Origin: Lachnospiraceae bacterium
GTDB taxonomy: Bacteria; Bacillota; Clostridia; Lachnospirales; Lachnospiraceae
Assembly (NCBI GenBank): GCA_024698485.1
Contig: JAILRC010000022.1
Location: forward strand, 1-64,000
Direction: 5' to 3'
DNA length: 64,000 nt
A program made the position numbers and the translations under genes. Shown piece by piece: positions 7,946 to 15,531 of the stretch; positions within the stretch are counted from its first letter, which is position 1; every line of letters begins with the position of its first letter. Under the pieces are notes generated by a model. The model ran no database searches. It had not been told where the DNA came from and worked only from the letters and a program-made list of their open reading frames with translations.

Positions 7946-9064
7946 TTATCTGTTTGATCCCGTAACGATCCTCTTAAGTTCCTGAGCGGCTCTCATGGCA
8001 TTGTCCTCGCATTTGAGCTCAATGTCGCAGATCTCCGCATTTCTGTATTCGATGTCAAGGGACATTATACGTCTCACCTTGTCATCCTCGTCGGACTTAC
8101 GGCTGATGATGTTCTTAAGCACCGCTTCCTTCTCACGGTTAACGAAAACCATGAGGGTTCTGCCTCTGTAGGCATTTCTTATGGTGAGAGCTCCGCAGAT
8201 GTCTATGGGCAGTACCGCATAGTTACCCTCGTTCACGATCTGCTGGATCTCGTTGGTGGGAGTTCCGAAATGGAACTTGGAATAAACAGTGGTTTCAAGG
8301 AATCTGCCCTCTTCCTTTTCCCTGAGGAACTGATCTTCGTCGATGAACCTGTATGCTGCCTCGCTTTCACCCTGATTCTGGGGTCTTGTGGTGGAAGTGA
8401 GGGGCTTTTTGAATTCCAGTGAATCTTTTGTAAGCTCGTAGGCTATCTCATTTTTCAAGGAACCCGAAGGACCTACCAGGCATATGACTCCGCCTTCGGA
8501 AAGATCGGGAGCCTTCTCCACAAAGGAGTTTCTCACCATGCGGAAAAGCTGCATGAAATCCGAATAGCTGTTCACGGCTAATATGCCCGACATGTCCATG
8601 TTCCAGGGCTTTCGGAAAAGAACGGGATAAACCGCTTTCGAATTGGCAATGTTGTGGGCTCCGTCGTCCAGTAGCATATCCAGTGCGAAAACGTCTTTAC
8701 GGGTTCCGATGATTATGTTTTGGGAAGGGATCTCGGGAAAGTCCTGTAAAAGCCTCTCTGCTCTGGCGCTCATGCAAGCAGCGGGAACTGCCGTTACAAA
8801 GAAAACGTCAGCCTGCTTGGACAACTCTCTGACGAACTTCTGGGCACCGGGGAGAATGGGCTGGGTACGTACAAACTCAGGATCCGAATAAAGAGCGATC
8901 CTTTCATCAAAATGTCTTCCGTAATTGCCCCAGCCTTTGATCTCATTGATGCTGACAGGTTCCTCGTCGGGGTGTTTGCTGTTCACAATGGACAGCGCAT
9001 AAGCATTGCAGTCATATAATGTGTCATCCACATCAAGACCAATCCTTAAACGATATCTTCTCAT
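7946..9064 (-). CDS. HAD-type 5'-nucleotidase fused to a degenerate guanylate-kinase-like domain
   Basis: This is a 372-residue, two-domain protein. Residues 1-180 are a HAD phosphatase of the 5'(3')-deoxyribonucleotidase type: DVDDT at 11-15 gives the nucleophile and acid/base, VFFVTAVP follows at about 87-94, and LLDDG at 131-135. Residues 192-368 resemble guanylate kinase, with a STTRP block, an ETTVYSKFHFGTP block and a late helical part. The P-loop (198-205) reads GPSGSLKN instead of GxSGxGK[S/T], losing the third glycine and the Ser/Thr. The second arginine of STTRxxRxGE is also replaced. The kinase half may be inactive or regulatory. It heads an operon with two NrnA-type enzymes, fitting nucleotide turnover. 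Confidence 0.8.
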   Translation of the reverse strand: MRRYRLRIGLDVDDTLYDCNAYALSIVNSKHPDEEPVSINEIKGWGNYGRHFDERIALYSDPEFVRTQPILPGAQKFVRELSKQADVFFVTAVPAACMSARAERLLQDFPEIPSQNIIIGTRKDVFALDMLLDDGAHNIANSKAVYPVLFRKPWNMDMSGILAVNSYSDFMQLFRMVRNSFVEKAPDLSEGGVICLVGPSGSLKNEIAYELTKDSLEFKKPLTSTTRPQNQGESEAAYRFIDEDQFLREKEEGRFLETTVYSKFHFGTPTNEIQQIVNEGNYAVLPIDICGALTIRNAYRGRTLMVFVNREKEAVLKNIISRKSDEDDKVRRIMSLDIEYRNAEICDIELKCEDNAMRAAQELKRIVTGSNR

Positions 9065-9078
9065 ATATTTGACCTCCG

Positions 9079-9095
9079 TACCACATAGAGTGGTA
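9079..9095. promoter_or_regulatory. Inverted repeat in the 5' leader, possible operator
   Basis: TACCAC and GTGGTA are separated by five bases. The repeat lies between the -10 box (9103-9108) and the start codon of the HAD/GK-like gene, where a repressor would block transcription. This is inferred from position and symmetry only. Confidence 0.35.
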
Positions 9096-9102
9096 ATGTT
9101 TA

Positions 9103-9131
9103 ATTATAACAAATTTTACCTCGATTTTCAA
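9103..9131 (-). promoter_or_regulatory. Sigma-70-type promoter of the HAD/GK-nrnA operon
   Basis: Read on the minus strand, TTGAAA (9126-9131) and TATAAT (9103-9108) are 17 bases apart, about 40 bases upstream of the ATG at 9064. Confidence 0.8.
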
Positions 9132-9156
9132 GGAAGAGCTAGTGACCCCGAAGGGA

Positions 9157-9183
9157 CAAAAAAACCTGCCCAAACGGGCAGGT
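9157..9183 (-). terminator. Intrinsic terminator of the yjfB-like gene
   Basis: On the minus strand ACCTGCCC and GGGCAGGT pair around a four-base loop, followed by a run of seven T. It lies 13 bases after the stop of the small gene at 9197. Confidence 0.92.
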
Positions 9184-9196
9184 GTCGCTTTTTAAG

Positions 9197-9373
9197 TCAA
9201 ACCGAAACATCAAAGTTCATTCCGAGGTGAGGCGTAACGGATTGTTCCATCATTTTGATCATTTCGGCACCCATCTCTTCCTGAGTGTCCAATGCTTTTG
9301 AGAGCAACGCCACGCCGACCTGACTCTGTGTATTGATCTGGCTTAAAACAGGTGATAAAGAAGCTATATCCAT
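9197..9373 (-). CDS. YjfB-family small protein (putative motility protein)
   Basis: This 58-residue gene begins MDIASLSPVLSQINTQSQ and ends LGMNFDVSV. That is the compact pattern of the YjfB family: MDIA(A/S)LS, then a helix with LLSKALDTQEEMG, then a short C-terminal tail. A strong AAAGGAGG site lies four bases before the ATG, and a dedicated terminator follows. In Bacillus the homologue belongs to the motility regulon, but its molecular role is unknown. It is monocistronic. A promoter of sigma-70 type and an overlapping sigma-28-like site precede it. No other motility gene is in the window. Confidence 0.85.
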   Translation of the reverse strand: MDIASLSPVLSQINTQSQVGVALLSKALDTQEEMGAEMIKMMEQSVTPHLGMNFDVSV

Positions 9374-9412
9374 ATTGCCTCCTTTCTCCCTAAATATCAG
9401 GGATCATCTTAT

Positions 9413-9452
9413 TGATCGGCTGTATTCTATCATTTCTTGATCTCAAAATCAA
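9413..9452 (-). promoter_or_regulatory. Overlapping sigma-28-like and sigma-70-like promoters of the yjfB-like gene
   Basis: On the minus strand TCAA (9437-9440), 16 bases, then GCCGATCA (9413-9420) resembles the flagellar sigma factor consensus TAAA-N15-GCCGATAA. A sigma-70-like pair, TTGATT (9447-9452) with TAGAAT (9424-9429) at 17-base spacing, overlaps it. Confidence 0.5.
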
Positions 9453-9627
9453 TAAAGTTAGGATAAAAGTTGTTTTCCCCAAAAAGATGTTCTGAAAGTG
9501 TTGGACTTTTGTTGTGAATTGTTCTCAAAACGTTCAATTTTTTTACATAACAGGGACACATTTACCATGTATAATGGCCTCAATAAAACAAAACCTAACA
9601 AGCCAATAAGAACATTTTTCATAAAAT

Positions 9628-9662
9628 AAGCCGGAACAGTTCCCTCCCCTCTGTCCCGGCTT
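9628..9662 (-). terminator. Second terminator-like hairpin downstream of the lipocalin-like gene
   Basis: A 12-bp stem with one G-T pair on the minus strand (AAGCCGGGACAG with CTGTTCCGGCTT) is followed by ATTTTAT. It lies beyond the first terminator of the gene ending at 9717. Confidence 0.6.
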
Positions 9663-9680
9663 CTCCTCTGTTTTAGGCAC

Positions 9681-9713
9681 AAAAAGACCGGTCCTTTAAG
9701 GATCGGTCTTTTA
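9681..9713. terminator. Hairpin with T runs on both sides, terminator of the lipocalin-like gene
   Basis: GACCGGTCC (9686-9694) pairs with GGATCGGTC (9700-9708) with one wobble. Runs of A and T on either side allow function on both strands. It lies directly after the stop of the gene at 9717. Confidence 0.75.
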
Positions 9714-9716
9714 TTA

Positions 9717-11024
9717 TCAGATATCGTATTCGCCCCACTCGCAGCCGATGTTCTTGGCATAGAGTTCGTCAATAAGTTCTTTTCCGTCCCCAACCTTGCG
9801 GAAGAGTTTCACTATGCCCTCTCCGTTTCCGCCGTTCCAGAGACGGTTGTGCATCTTAATGCCGTCGGGAGCTTCATAGTTGATGAGGAGCATGTCGGAC
9901 TTTTTGCACTTTACATTTACCAGCATTACATAAGCCGCATTCTGCAGCTCGATGTGCCAGCTGACTTCATCCTCGGTCTCCTTGCACTCGAAACGTGTCT
10001 TGGGCTCGGTCCAGACCTTGGTGAAGTTAAATTCCATCTCCGTTCCTTCATAGAACATGGCTCCGAGAAGCTTGTTCTGAAGTTCGAAGCCTCCGATGCC
10101 GGGGCTGCCGCCGCCGATATCAAAAACGGAATTCAAAAGGCGTTTGCCTGTCTTTTTGGAAATAAGATTGTTGGAGGAAAGCCATACCCAAGGGGATGTG
10201 AAATCCGAACCCCAGTTCTTGTCGGCATATCCGAAGGAATCATCTGCACGGACAATATACTCTCGTCCGTCATATTCAACCATTCCTGTATATTCGGTCT
10301 TCATGCCTTCCGCATGCCAGAACATCTCAAAAGCTTCAGACATACGAAGAGGCTTGGAAGCGCCGTAGCCCACATTGAAGGGGATCTTCTTGTCTACGGA
10401 AAGGTTCCACTTCATGGTTCCCGCATCGCACATCCATTCGGGATGAAGCTTTGCTTCCTCTTCGGAAATGTTCACGCTTCCCGCGATCCTTCCCTCGGAA
10501 CAGTAGCAATCCTCAGCTTCCAGTGAAAAAGGAGCGTTGGGAATGATCCTCACGTCCTTCCAGGGGAAATATCTGTGAAGCTGCTTTGCATTGGGGCCCC
10601 AGGCTCCGCATTTGACCATCACATATGAAGGTTTCTTGCCCATTTCCTGATTCTCGGGATCCTGTCCAAGAACGGGAAGATCCTCTGCCAGAGCAGGATT
10701 TACAGTAAAGTATTCAACGAAGAAACTCTTCTCTTCGCCTGTTTCCTTGTCGTGTCCGGTGAAGCTGTGCCACCACCAGTCATATCCGTTGCTTGCAAAT
10801 CTGCCTCTCAGCATGAACTCGTCTCTGGAAAGATCAGAAACGCTGAAGGAAGCATTCCTTGCGGCATTTTCCTTTATCCCGTCAACGGCCTCCATGGTCT
10901 TGTCATATGCCTGATCAAGCCCTTCCCTGACCTTGGGAAAATAATCGTTCTTAATAGCAGGGACAACATCCTTTTTTATCTTATTGACAGCATCGTCAAA
11001 AGTTTTTTTGATCTCGTTTATCAT
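9717..11024 (-). CDS. Lipocalin-like protein (tentatively tocopherol cyclase/CrtC-like fold)
   Basis: The 435-residue protein has a helical N-terminus (about 1-60) and then a Trp/Tyr/Phe-rich beta protein: YDWWWHSFTGHDKETGEE, FVEYFTVNP, GRIAGSVNISEE, MKWNLSVDKKIPFNVGYG, WGSDFTSPWVWLSS, FDIGGGSPGIGG. Placing a hydrophobic ligand-binding domain after a H-x(n)-G-E segment recalls tocopherol-cyclase/CrtC-type bacterial proteins. That assignment is tentative and no reaction is claimed. The ATG at 11024 is preferred over one at 11051 because GGGAG precedes it and the upstream ATG lies inside the -10 box. The gene is monocistronic between terminators. Confidence 0.6.
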   Translation of the reverse strand: MINEIKKTFDDAVNKIKKDVVPAIKNDYFPKVREGLDQAYDKTMEAVDGIKENAARNASFSVSDLSRDEFMLRGRFASNGYDWWWHSFTGHDKETGEEKSFFVEYFTVNPALAEDLPVLGQDPENQEMGKKPSYVMVKCGAWGPNAKQLHRYFPWKDVRIIPNAPFSLEAEDCYCSEGRIAGSVNISEEEAKLHPEWMCDAGTMKWNLSVDKKIPFNVGYGASKPLRMSEAFEMFWHAEGMKTEYTGMVEYDGREYIVRADDSFGYADKNWGSDFTSPWVWLSSNNLISKKTGKRLLNSVFDIGGGSPGIGGFELQNKLLGAMFYEGTEMEFNFTKVWTEPKTRFECKETEDEVSWHIELQNAAYVMLVNVKCKKSDMLLINYEAPDGIKMHNRLWNGGNGEGIVKLFRKVGDGKELIDELYAKNIGCEWGEYDI

Positions 11025-11049
11025 AATACATTCTCCCTTCTTCCCAACC

Positions 11050-11078
11050 ATTATATACCTAATAAAACCTTAAAGCAA
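11050..11078 (-). promoter_or_regulatory. Sigma-70-type promoter of the lipocalin-like gene
   Basis: On the minus strand TTGCTT (11073-11078) and TATAAT (11050-11055) are 17 bases apart. The start codon used is at 11024, giving a short leader. Confidence 0.75.
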
Positions 11079-11079
11079 C

Positions 11080-11118
11080 AAAAGAAAGAGAGGATTACGC
11101 CATGTACATCCTCTCTTT
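11080..11118. terminator. Bidirectional-looking terminator after the pheST-MBL operon
   Basis: AAAGAGAGGAT (11085-11095) and ATCCTCTCTTT (11108-11118) form an 11-bp stem with a 12-base loop. On the minus strand it is followed by CTTTTGTTG. It lies eight bases after the MBL gene stop. Confidence 0.8.
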
Positions 11119-11125
11119 TAGCCCT

Positions 11126-11755
11126 TTATCTGTCCTGTTTTACCGCATTGTTGAACATTTTTTCATGTCCTATGGTGGTGGTGCTTCCATGGCCGGGATA
11201 GCATATCATCCTGTCAGGAAGGGTGAAAAGTTTTTCTTTCACCGACTTTACTTCTGTTTCCCAGTCTCCGGTGGGCACATCGGTCCTTCCGATGGTGCCG
11301 TTGAACAGGGTGTCTCCCGTAAAGATCACCATCTGCTCCGGGAATTCATAGCACACGCAGCCCGCAGTGTGGCCGGGAGTCTCTATGACACGGATCCTGT
11401 AGCCTGCCAGCTTCAACTCCTCCCCGTCCTTCACTGTCCTGTCGGCTTTCACCGTCACGGGACGCTTGAACTTCTCCGAAAGGTTCATGCTGACGGTAGC
11501 CAGAAGTTCCGTCTCCTTCTCGGAAGCGATGACTTCCGCATTGCGTTCCCTAAGGACCTTCACGCCGTAAATATGATCGAAATGACCGTGGGTCAGCAGC
11601 ACTGCCACCGGCTTTAAGCCGTTCTCGTCGATAAAGCCCGTAAGTTCCTTGCTGTCCCAGGCTGGATCTATGATCAGGGTTTCCTGTGTTTCTTCGTTTA
11701 TCACAAAATATGTATTTGTCTGCAACGCATTAAGCGGCATTGTATGTATCTTCAT
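11126..11755 (-). CDS. MBL-fold metallo-hydrolase (glyoxalase II-like)
   Basis: This 209-residue, single-domain metallo-beta-lactamase-fold hydrolase carries the metal motif THGHFDHIYG at about residues 55-64. Later ligands follow in IETPGHTAGCVCY, FTGDTLF and CYPGHGSTT. The length and motif spacing fit the short YcbL/glyoxalase-II-like subgroup, which hydrolyses thioesters or related substrates in the cytoplasm. The exact substrate is unknown. Its ATG starts three bases after the pheT stop, so it is the last gene of the T-box-controlled pheST operon and probably depends on Phe-tRNA charging. Confidence 0.9.
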   Translation of the reverse strand: MKIHTMPLNALQTNTYFVINEETQETLIIDPAWDSKELTGFIDENGLKPVAVLLTHGHFDHIYGVKVLRERNAEVIASEKETELLATVSMNLSEKFKRPVTVKADRTVKDGEELKLAGYRIRVIETPGHTAGCVCYEFPEQMVIFTGDTLFNGTIGRTDVPTGDWETEVKSVKEKLFTLPDRMICYPGHGSTTTIGHEKMFNNAVKQDR

Positions 11756-11758
11756 AGT

Positions 11759-14179
11759 TTATGAACGGAGCTCCGCCTGAAGGTGGAATTTAAGGTTTTT
11801 AAGGATCTTCTGGACATATCCGTCCACAGCACCCTCTGCAAAGGCCTCCTCACCGGGTGTGAAGGTGACGGTGAAAGCCATGGACTTCTTGTCTTCACCG
11901 ATCTGTGCGCCTTCGAAAACGTCGAAGAGCTGTACTCCCGTAACGAACTTGCAGGCACCCTTGATGATGCTCTCCACCTGTCCGCAGGAAACGTTCTTGT
12001 CCATAACGATGGCAAGATCGCGCTTCTCTTCGTCAAACTTCGGAAGAGGAACGAACTTAGGTTCAAGTTCATAGTACTTTTCAAGGCTCTTAAGGTCGAT
12101 CTGTGCTACAAAGCCGGTTGTTCTCATGTCTTCCGCCTTCTGGATCTCATAGGTGATCTGACCCATGAAACCGATCTCCTCTCCCTTGCAGGTGATCTTT
12201 GCCGTTCTGTAAGGATGAAGGAAAGGCTTCTCGGAAGCTTCGAACTCAAAGCATATGCCAAGAGCAGCAGCCACAGCTTCTACCATGCCCTTAAGGCTGA
12301 AGAAGTCCTCGTTGTCACCGAAAGCACCTATGGAAAGAGTCGCTCTCTCATCGGGATACTCTGTGAGAGGAAGATCCTTGGCTATGAAACGGTTGCCCAG
12401 TTCGAAGATGCGACCGTAGAGCCTTCCGCGCTTCTCGTTTCTTGCCATGGCATGGATCATCTGAGGAACAAGGGTTGTTCTCATTACGGAAAGATCCTCG
12501 TTTATGGGATTTATCAAACGGATGGCGTGACGCTCGGAAGCATCCTGAGGAAGTCCAAGCATATCAATGTCCGAAGGGGAGATGAAGGAGTAATGTATGC
12601 CTTCGCTTGCTCCCAACGCGCAGAGGGTGCGCTTGATCTTAAGCTCCTTCTTTTGCTTCAGTGTCATTCCGCCGGAAGTTACGGTAGCCTTTGTAAGGAA
12701 TGAAGGCACCACGTGATCGTAACCGTACATACGGATGATCTCTTCGGAAAGATCCGGGTAGTCTCCGATGTCCTCACGATAGGCGGGAACATGAACCGTC
12801 AACTCATCACCGCTTATTGAAGGAGCAAAGTCAAGATTCTTAAGGATGCGCTCGATCTCAGCAGCAGGAACCTCGATGCCCAGAACACCGTTGATCTTCT
12901 TTACGGAAGCCTTCATCTCATGAGGCTCCACGGAATTGCCCGTAGAAACTTCCACATGAGTGGATGAGACCTTGCCGCAGCCCAGTTCTTCGATGAGGTG
13001 AAGGGCACGCTTCATGGCCATCACCGTGGCGTATTCGTCGACGCCCTTGGAGAAACGGGCACTGGAGTCGGAAGACTGTCCGAGAGCACGGGAAGTCTTC
13101 CTGATGTTGTCTCTCATAAACTTTGCGGCTTCAAAAACAACTCCCGTGGTGGTGTCACGGATCTCGGAATTGAGACCGCCCATTACACCCGCAAGAGCAA
13201 CGGGTCTGTTACCGTCGCAGATCACAAGATTGGCGGGAGTGAGTTCAAATTCCTTTTCGTCAAGGGTAACGATCTTCTCCTTATCCTTGGCGCGGCGCAC
13301 ACATATGGCATTTCCTTCAAGAAATGCATCATCAAAAGCATGCATGGGCTGACCAAGTTCCATAAGGATATAGTTTGTGATATCCACAACGTTGGAAATG
13401 GAATTTATGCCCACAAGAGCCAGTCTTCTCTTCATCCATGCGGGTGACTCTCCTATCTTCACGTCACTTACATAATGAGCGATGTAACGTGGGCAGAGAT
13501 CGGGATCTTCAACGGTGACCTTAAAGCCTTCCTTTTTAACGCCACTCTCGGTGTAGGAAAGATCGGGGGTCTTTAAAGGCTTCTCAAGGACTGCAGCCAC
13601 CTCACGGGCAATACCGTAGATGCTCTGGCAGTCGGGACGGTTTGCGGTGATGGATATGTCAAAGATCTGGTCGTCAAGTCCAAGTATGGGCTTTACGTCA
13701 CTTCCCACAACAGCATCGTCGGGAAGCACCAGAAGTCCGTTATAGCCTGCGCCGGGATACATATCCTCGGAAACTCCCAGTTCTGTGCCCGAGCAGAGCA
13801 TACCGAAAGAGTCATAGCCTCTGAGTTTGCCCTTTCCGATCTTCATGACACCTTCAATGGTCACATGATCCTTGGCGGTTGCATAAACCTGCGCCCCCAC
13901 CTTTGCCACGGGGAACTTCTTTCCCGCACATACGTTGTCTGCTCCGCAGCAGATCTGCACAGGCTCACCTTCTCCGAGGTCCACCTTGCACACATGGAGA
14001 TGAGTCTCCGGAATGGGATCGCACTCTTTCACAAGTCCCACAACAACGCCGGAAATGTCCTTTCCGACTTCTTTCCTCTCTTCTACTTCAAAGCCACAGC
14101 CGAAAAGCTTTTCTTCCAGCACTTCGGGTGTAACATCTATATCTACATATTCTTTCAACCAGCTAAGCGGTACTAACAT
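11759..14179 (-). CDS. pheT: Phenylalanyl-tRNA synthetase beta subunit
   Basis: At 806 residues this is the full length for bacterial PheT. It begins MLVPLSWLKEYVDID and has the EMAP-like tRNA-binding domain near 40-150 (KVDLGEGEPVQICCGADNV). The B3/4 editing region (about 210-400, with SNVVDITNY and PMHAFD) and the B5 and catalytic-like domains follow. A C-terminal anticodon-binding FDX-ACB domain (VPLPKFDEEKRDLAIVMD) ends the protein. With PheS it forms the alpha2-beta2 enzyme that charges tRNA-Phe. It follows pheS by 24 bases in one operon. Confidence 0.97.
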   Translation of the reverse strand: MLVPLSWLKEYVDIDVTPEVLEEKLFGCGFEVEERKEVGKDISGVVVGLVKECDPIPETHLHVCKVDLGEGEPVQICCGADNVCAGKKFPVAKVGAQVYATAKDHVTIEGVMKIGKGKLRGYDSFGMLCSGTELGVSEDMYPGAGYNGLLVLPDDAVVGSDVKPILGLDDQIFDISITANRPDCQSIYGIAREVAAVLEKPLKTPDLSYTESGVKKEGFKVTVEDPDLCPRYIAHYVSDVKIGESPAWMKRRLALVGINSISNVVDITNYILMELGQPMHAFDDAFLEGNAICVRRAKDKEKIVTLDEKEFELTPANLVICDGNRPVALAGVMGGLNSEIRDTTTGVVFEAAKFMRDNIRKTSRALGQSSDSSARFSKGVDEYATVMAMKRALHLIEELGCGKVSSTHVEVSTGNSVEPHEMKASVKKINGVLGIEVPAAEIERILKNLDFAPSISGDELTVHVPAYREDIGDYPDLSEEIIRMYGYDHVVPSFLTKATVTSGGMTLKQKKELKIKRTLCALGASEGIHYSFISPSDIDMLGLPQDASERHAIRLINPINEDLSVMRTTLVPQMIHAMARNEKRGRLYGRIFELGNRFIAKDLPLTEYPDERATLSIGAFGDNEDFFSLKGMVEAVAAALGICFEFEASEKPFLHPYRTAKITCKGEEIGFMGQITYEIQKAEDMRTTGFVAQIDLKSLEKYYELEPKFVPLPKFDEEKRDLAIVMDKNVSCGQVESIIKGACKFVTGVQLFDVFEGAQIGEDKKSMAFTVTFTPGEEAFAEGAVDGYVQKILKNLKFHLQAELRS

Positions 14180-14203
14180 ATGCTTTTTGCCTCCTTATCC
14201 TAA

Positions 14204-15250
14204 TCAGTCGTCGATCTGCTCAAGTACTCTGAGATCCGATTCGTAGAGCATCTTGATGTTGTTGATGCCATACTTCAGCATTGCCAGTCTCTCGAGACCG
14301 CAGCCGAAGGCCAGACCTGAGTAAACATCGGGATCGATGTGGCAGTTTTCCAGGACTTTTCTGTTTACGATGCCTGCACCCAGAACCTCGATCCAGCCTG
14401 TGCCCTTGCAGAGTCTGCAACCCTTGCCGCCGCACTCGAAGCAGCTTACGTCAACTTCAACGGAAGGCTCGGTGAAAGGGAAATAGGAAGGGCGAAGCCT
14501 TGTCCTGGTGCCTTCTCCGAAAAGCTCTGCCACGAGAACATCCAGCATTCCCTGAAGATCGCAGAGGGTGATGTTCTTATCCACAACAAGACCCTCGATC
14601 TGATGGAACATGGGTGAATGGGTGGCGTCATCGTCGGAACGGAACACCTTACCGGGAGCTGCTACCATCTTGATGGGCGGCTGCTTCTTCTCCATGGTGT
14701 GGATCTGAGCCGCGGAGGTCTGGGTGGAAAGAAGATATTCGGGAGACAGATAGAATGTATCCTGCATATCTCTTGCGGGGTGATCCTTGGGAATGTTCAG
14801 AGCCTCAAAATTGTAATAGTCGCTCTCTATCTCGCGGGTCTCGACAACTTCAAATCCCATGGAAGCAAAGATGTCGATGATCCTGTTCCTGATCTGTGTT
14901 ACGGGATGAAGATAGCCCTTCATGGAATGGGTAGCGGGCATTGTAACATCGATCTTTTCACTTTCGTAACGTGCCTTTGCCTCTGCAGCCTTCAGCTTTT
15001 CGTCCAGTTCATTGAACTTCTCTCCCGCCCAGTTTTTGAGCTCGTTGACTCCCTTACCGAAGTCTGCCCTCAATTCTCCGGGAATGTCCTTCATTCCCTT
15101 CATGAGCTGGCTGATCTTACCCATCTTAGGGTCAAGAAAGTTCTTTTTGAATTCATAGACTTCCTTTGAATTTGCCAGTTTCCCCGAGCCATTCAGGATC
15201 TCTTCCTTAATGGCCGCTATGCTGCTTTTAAGTTCTTCCAGATTCTGCAT
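14204..15250 (-). CDS. pheS: Phenylalanyl-tRNA synthetase alpha subunit
   Basis: At 348 residues it is typical for PheS. An N-terminal coiled coil (about 1-90) precedes a class II aminoacyl-tRNA synthetase core. Motif 2 is [18 protein letters not shown] and motif 3 is [15 protein letters not shown]. The ATG at 15250 is chosen because GGAGG precedes it closely. A longer frame to 15304 would start inside the terminator hairpin of the leader. The upstream T-box riboswitch controls the operon with pheT and the MBL hydrolase. Confidence 0.97.
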   Translation of the reverse strand: MQNLEELKSSIAAIKEEILNGSGKLANSKEVYEFKKNFLDPKMGKISQLMKGMKDIPGELRADFGKGVNELKNWAGEKFNELDEKLKAAEAKARYESEKIDVTMPATHSMKGYLHPVTQIRNRIIDIFASMGFEVVETREIESDYYNFEALNIPKDHPARDMQDTFYLSPEYLLSTQTSAAQIHTMEKKQPPIKMVAAPGKVFRSDDDATHSPMFHQIEGLVVDKNITLCDLQGMLDVLVAELFGEGTRTRLRPSYFPFTEPSVEVDVSCFECGGKGCRLCKGTGWIEVLGAGIVNRKVLENCHIDPDVYSGLAFGCGLERLAMLKYGINNIKMLYESDLRVLEQIDD

Positions 15251-15279
15251 ATCTTCCTCCGTAAAAAATGTTTTTATAA

Positions 15280-15492
15280 ACAAAAATCCCATATGAGTTT
15301 TCACTCATATGGGACGTGATTTTCTTTTAATAAATCCGCGGTACCACCCATTTTCAGGACAAGCCTGCACTCATTGGGATTCAGTTTTTGCTCCGATGGC
15401 GAACTTCGTTTTTTGGAACCCGACCTGCTCGCACCTTACGCAGGCTCTCTGTGTTTGCTGTTCCTCAAACTACTGTAACATCTTCAACGCTT
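15280..15492 (-). ncRNA. T-box riboswitch leader (Phe-specific) of pheST
   Basis: On the minus strand the leader holds the conserved T-box TGGGTGGTACCGCGG (15336-15350), whose UGGU would pair with the tRNA-Phe 3' end. An intrinsic terminator follows: CCCATATGAGT/ACTCATATGGG (15288-15313) with a T run. A GAAG-TTC segment upstream places a candidate specifier UUC (Phe) at 15401-15403, with an AGTA motif earlier in stem I. Uncharged tRNA-Phe would stabilise the antiterminator and switch on pheST. Confidence 0.95.
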
Positions 15493-15498
15493 CAATCG

Positions 15499-15527
15499 AG
15501 AATACACTATTCACCCTCAAAAGTCAA
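15499..15527 (-). promoter_or_regulatory. Promoter of the T-box-pheST operon
   Basis: TTGACT (15522-15527) and TATTCT (15499-15504) on the minus strand, spacing 17. It lies immediately after the stop of the upstream alcohol dehydrogenase gene (15532). Confidence 0.8.
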
Positions 15528-15531
15528 GGGC

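Noticed and set aside
9570..9575. TATAAT on the plus strand
   Set aside because: No -35 element at suitable spacing and no plus-strand gene downstream.
9458..9793. 111-codon minus-strand frame across the terminators at 9.6-9.7 kb
   Set aside because: It runs through two terminator hairpins and into the lipocalin-like gene in another frame; no ribosome site.
11783..12703. 306-codon plus-strand frame opposite pheT
   Set aside because: Shadow of pheT, with no ribosome site and no recognisable domain.
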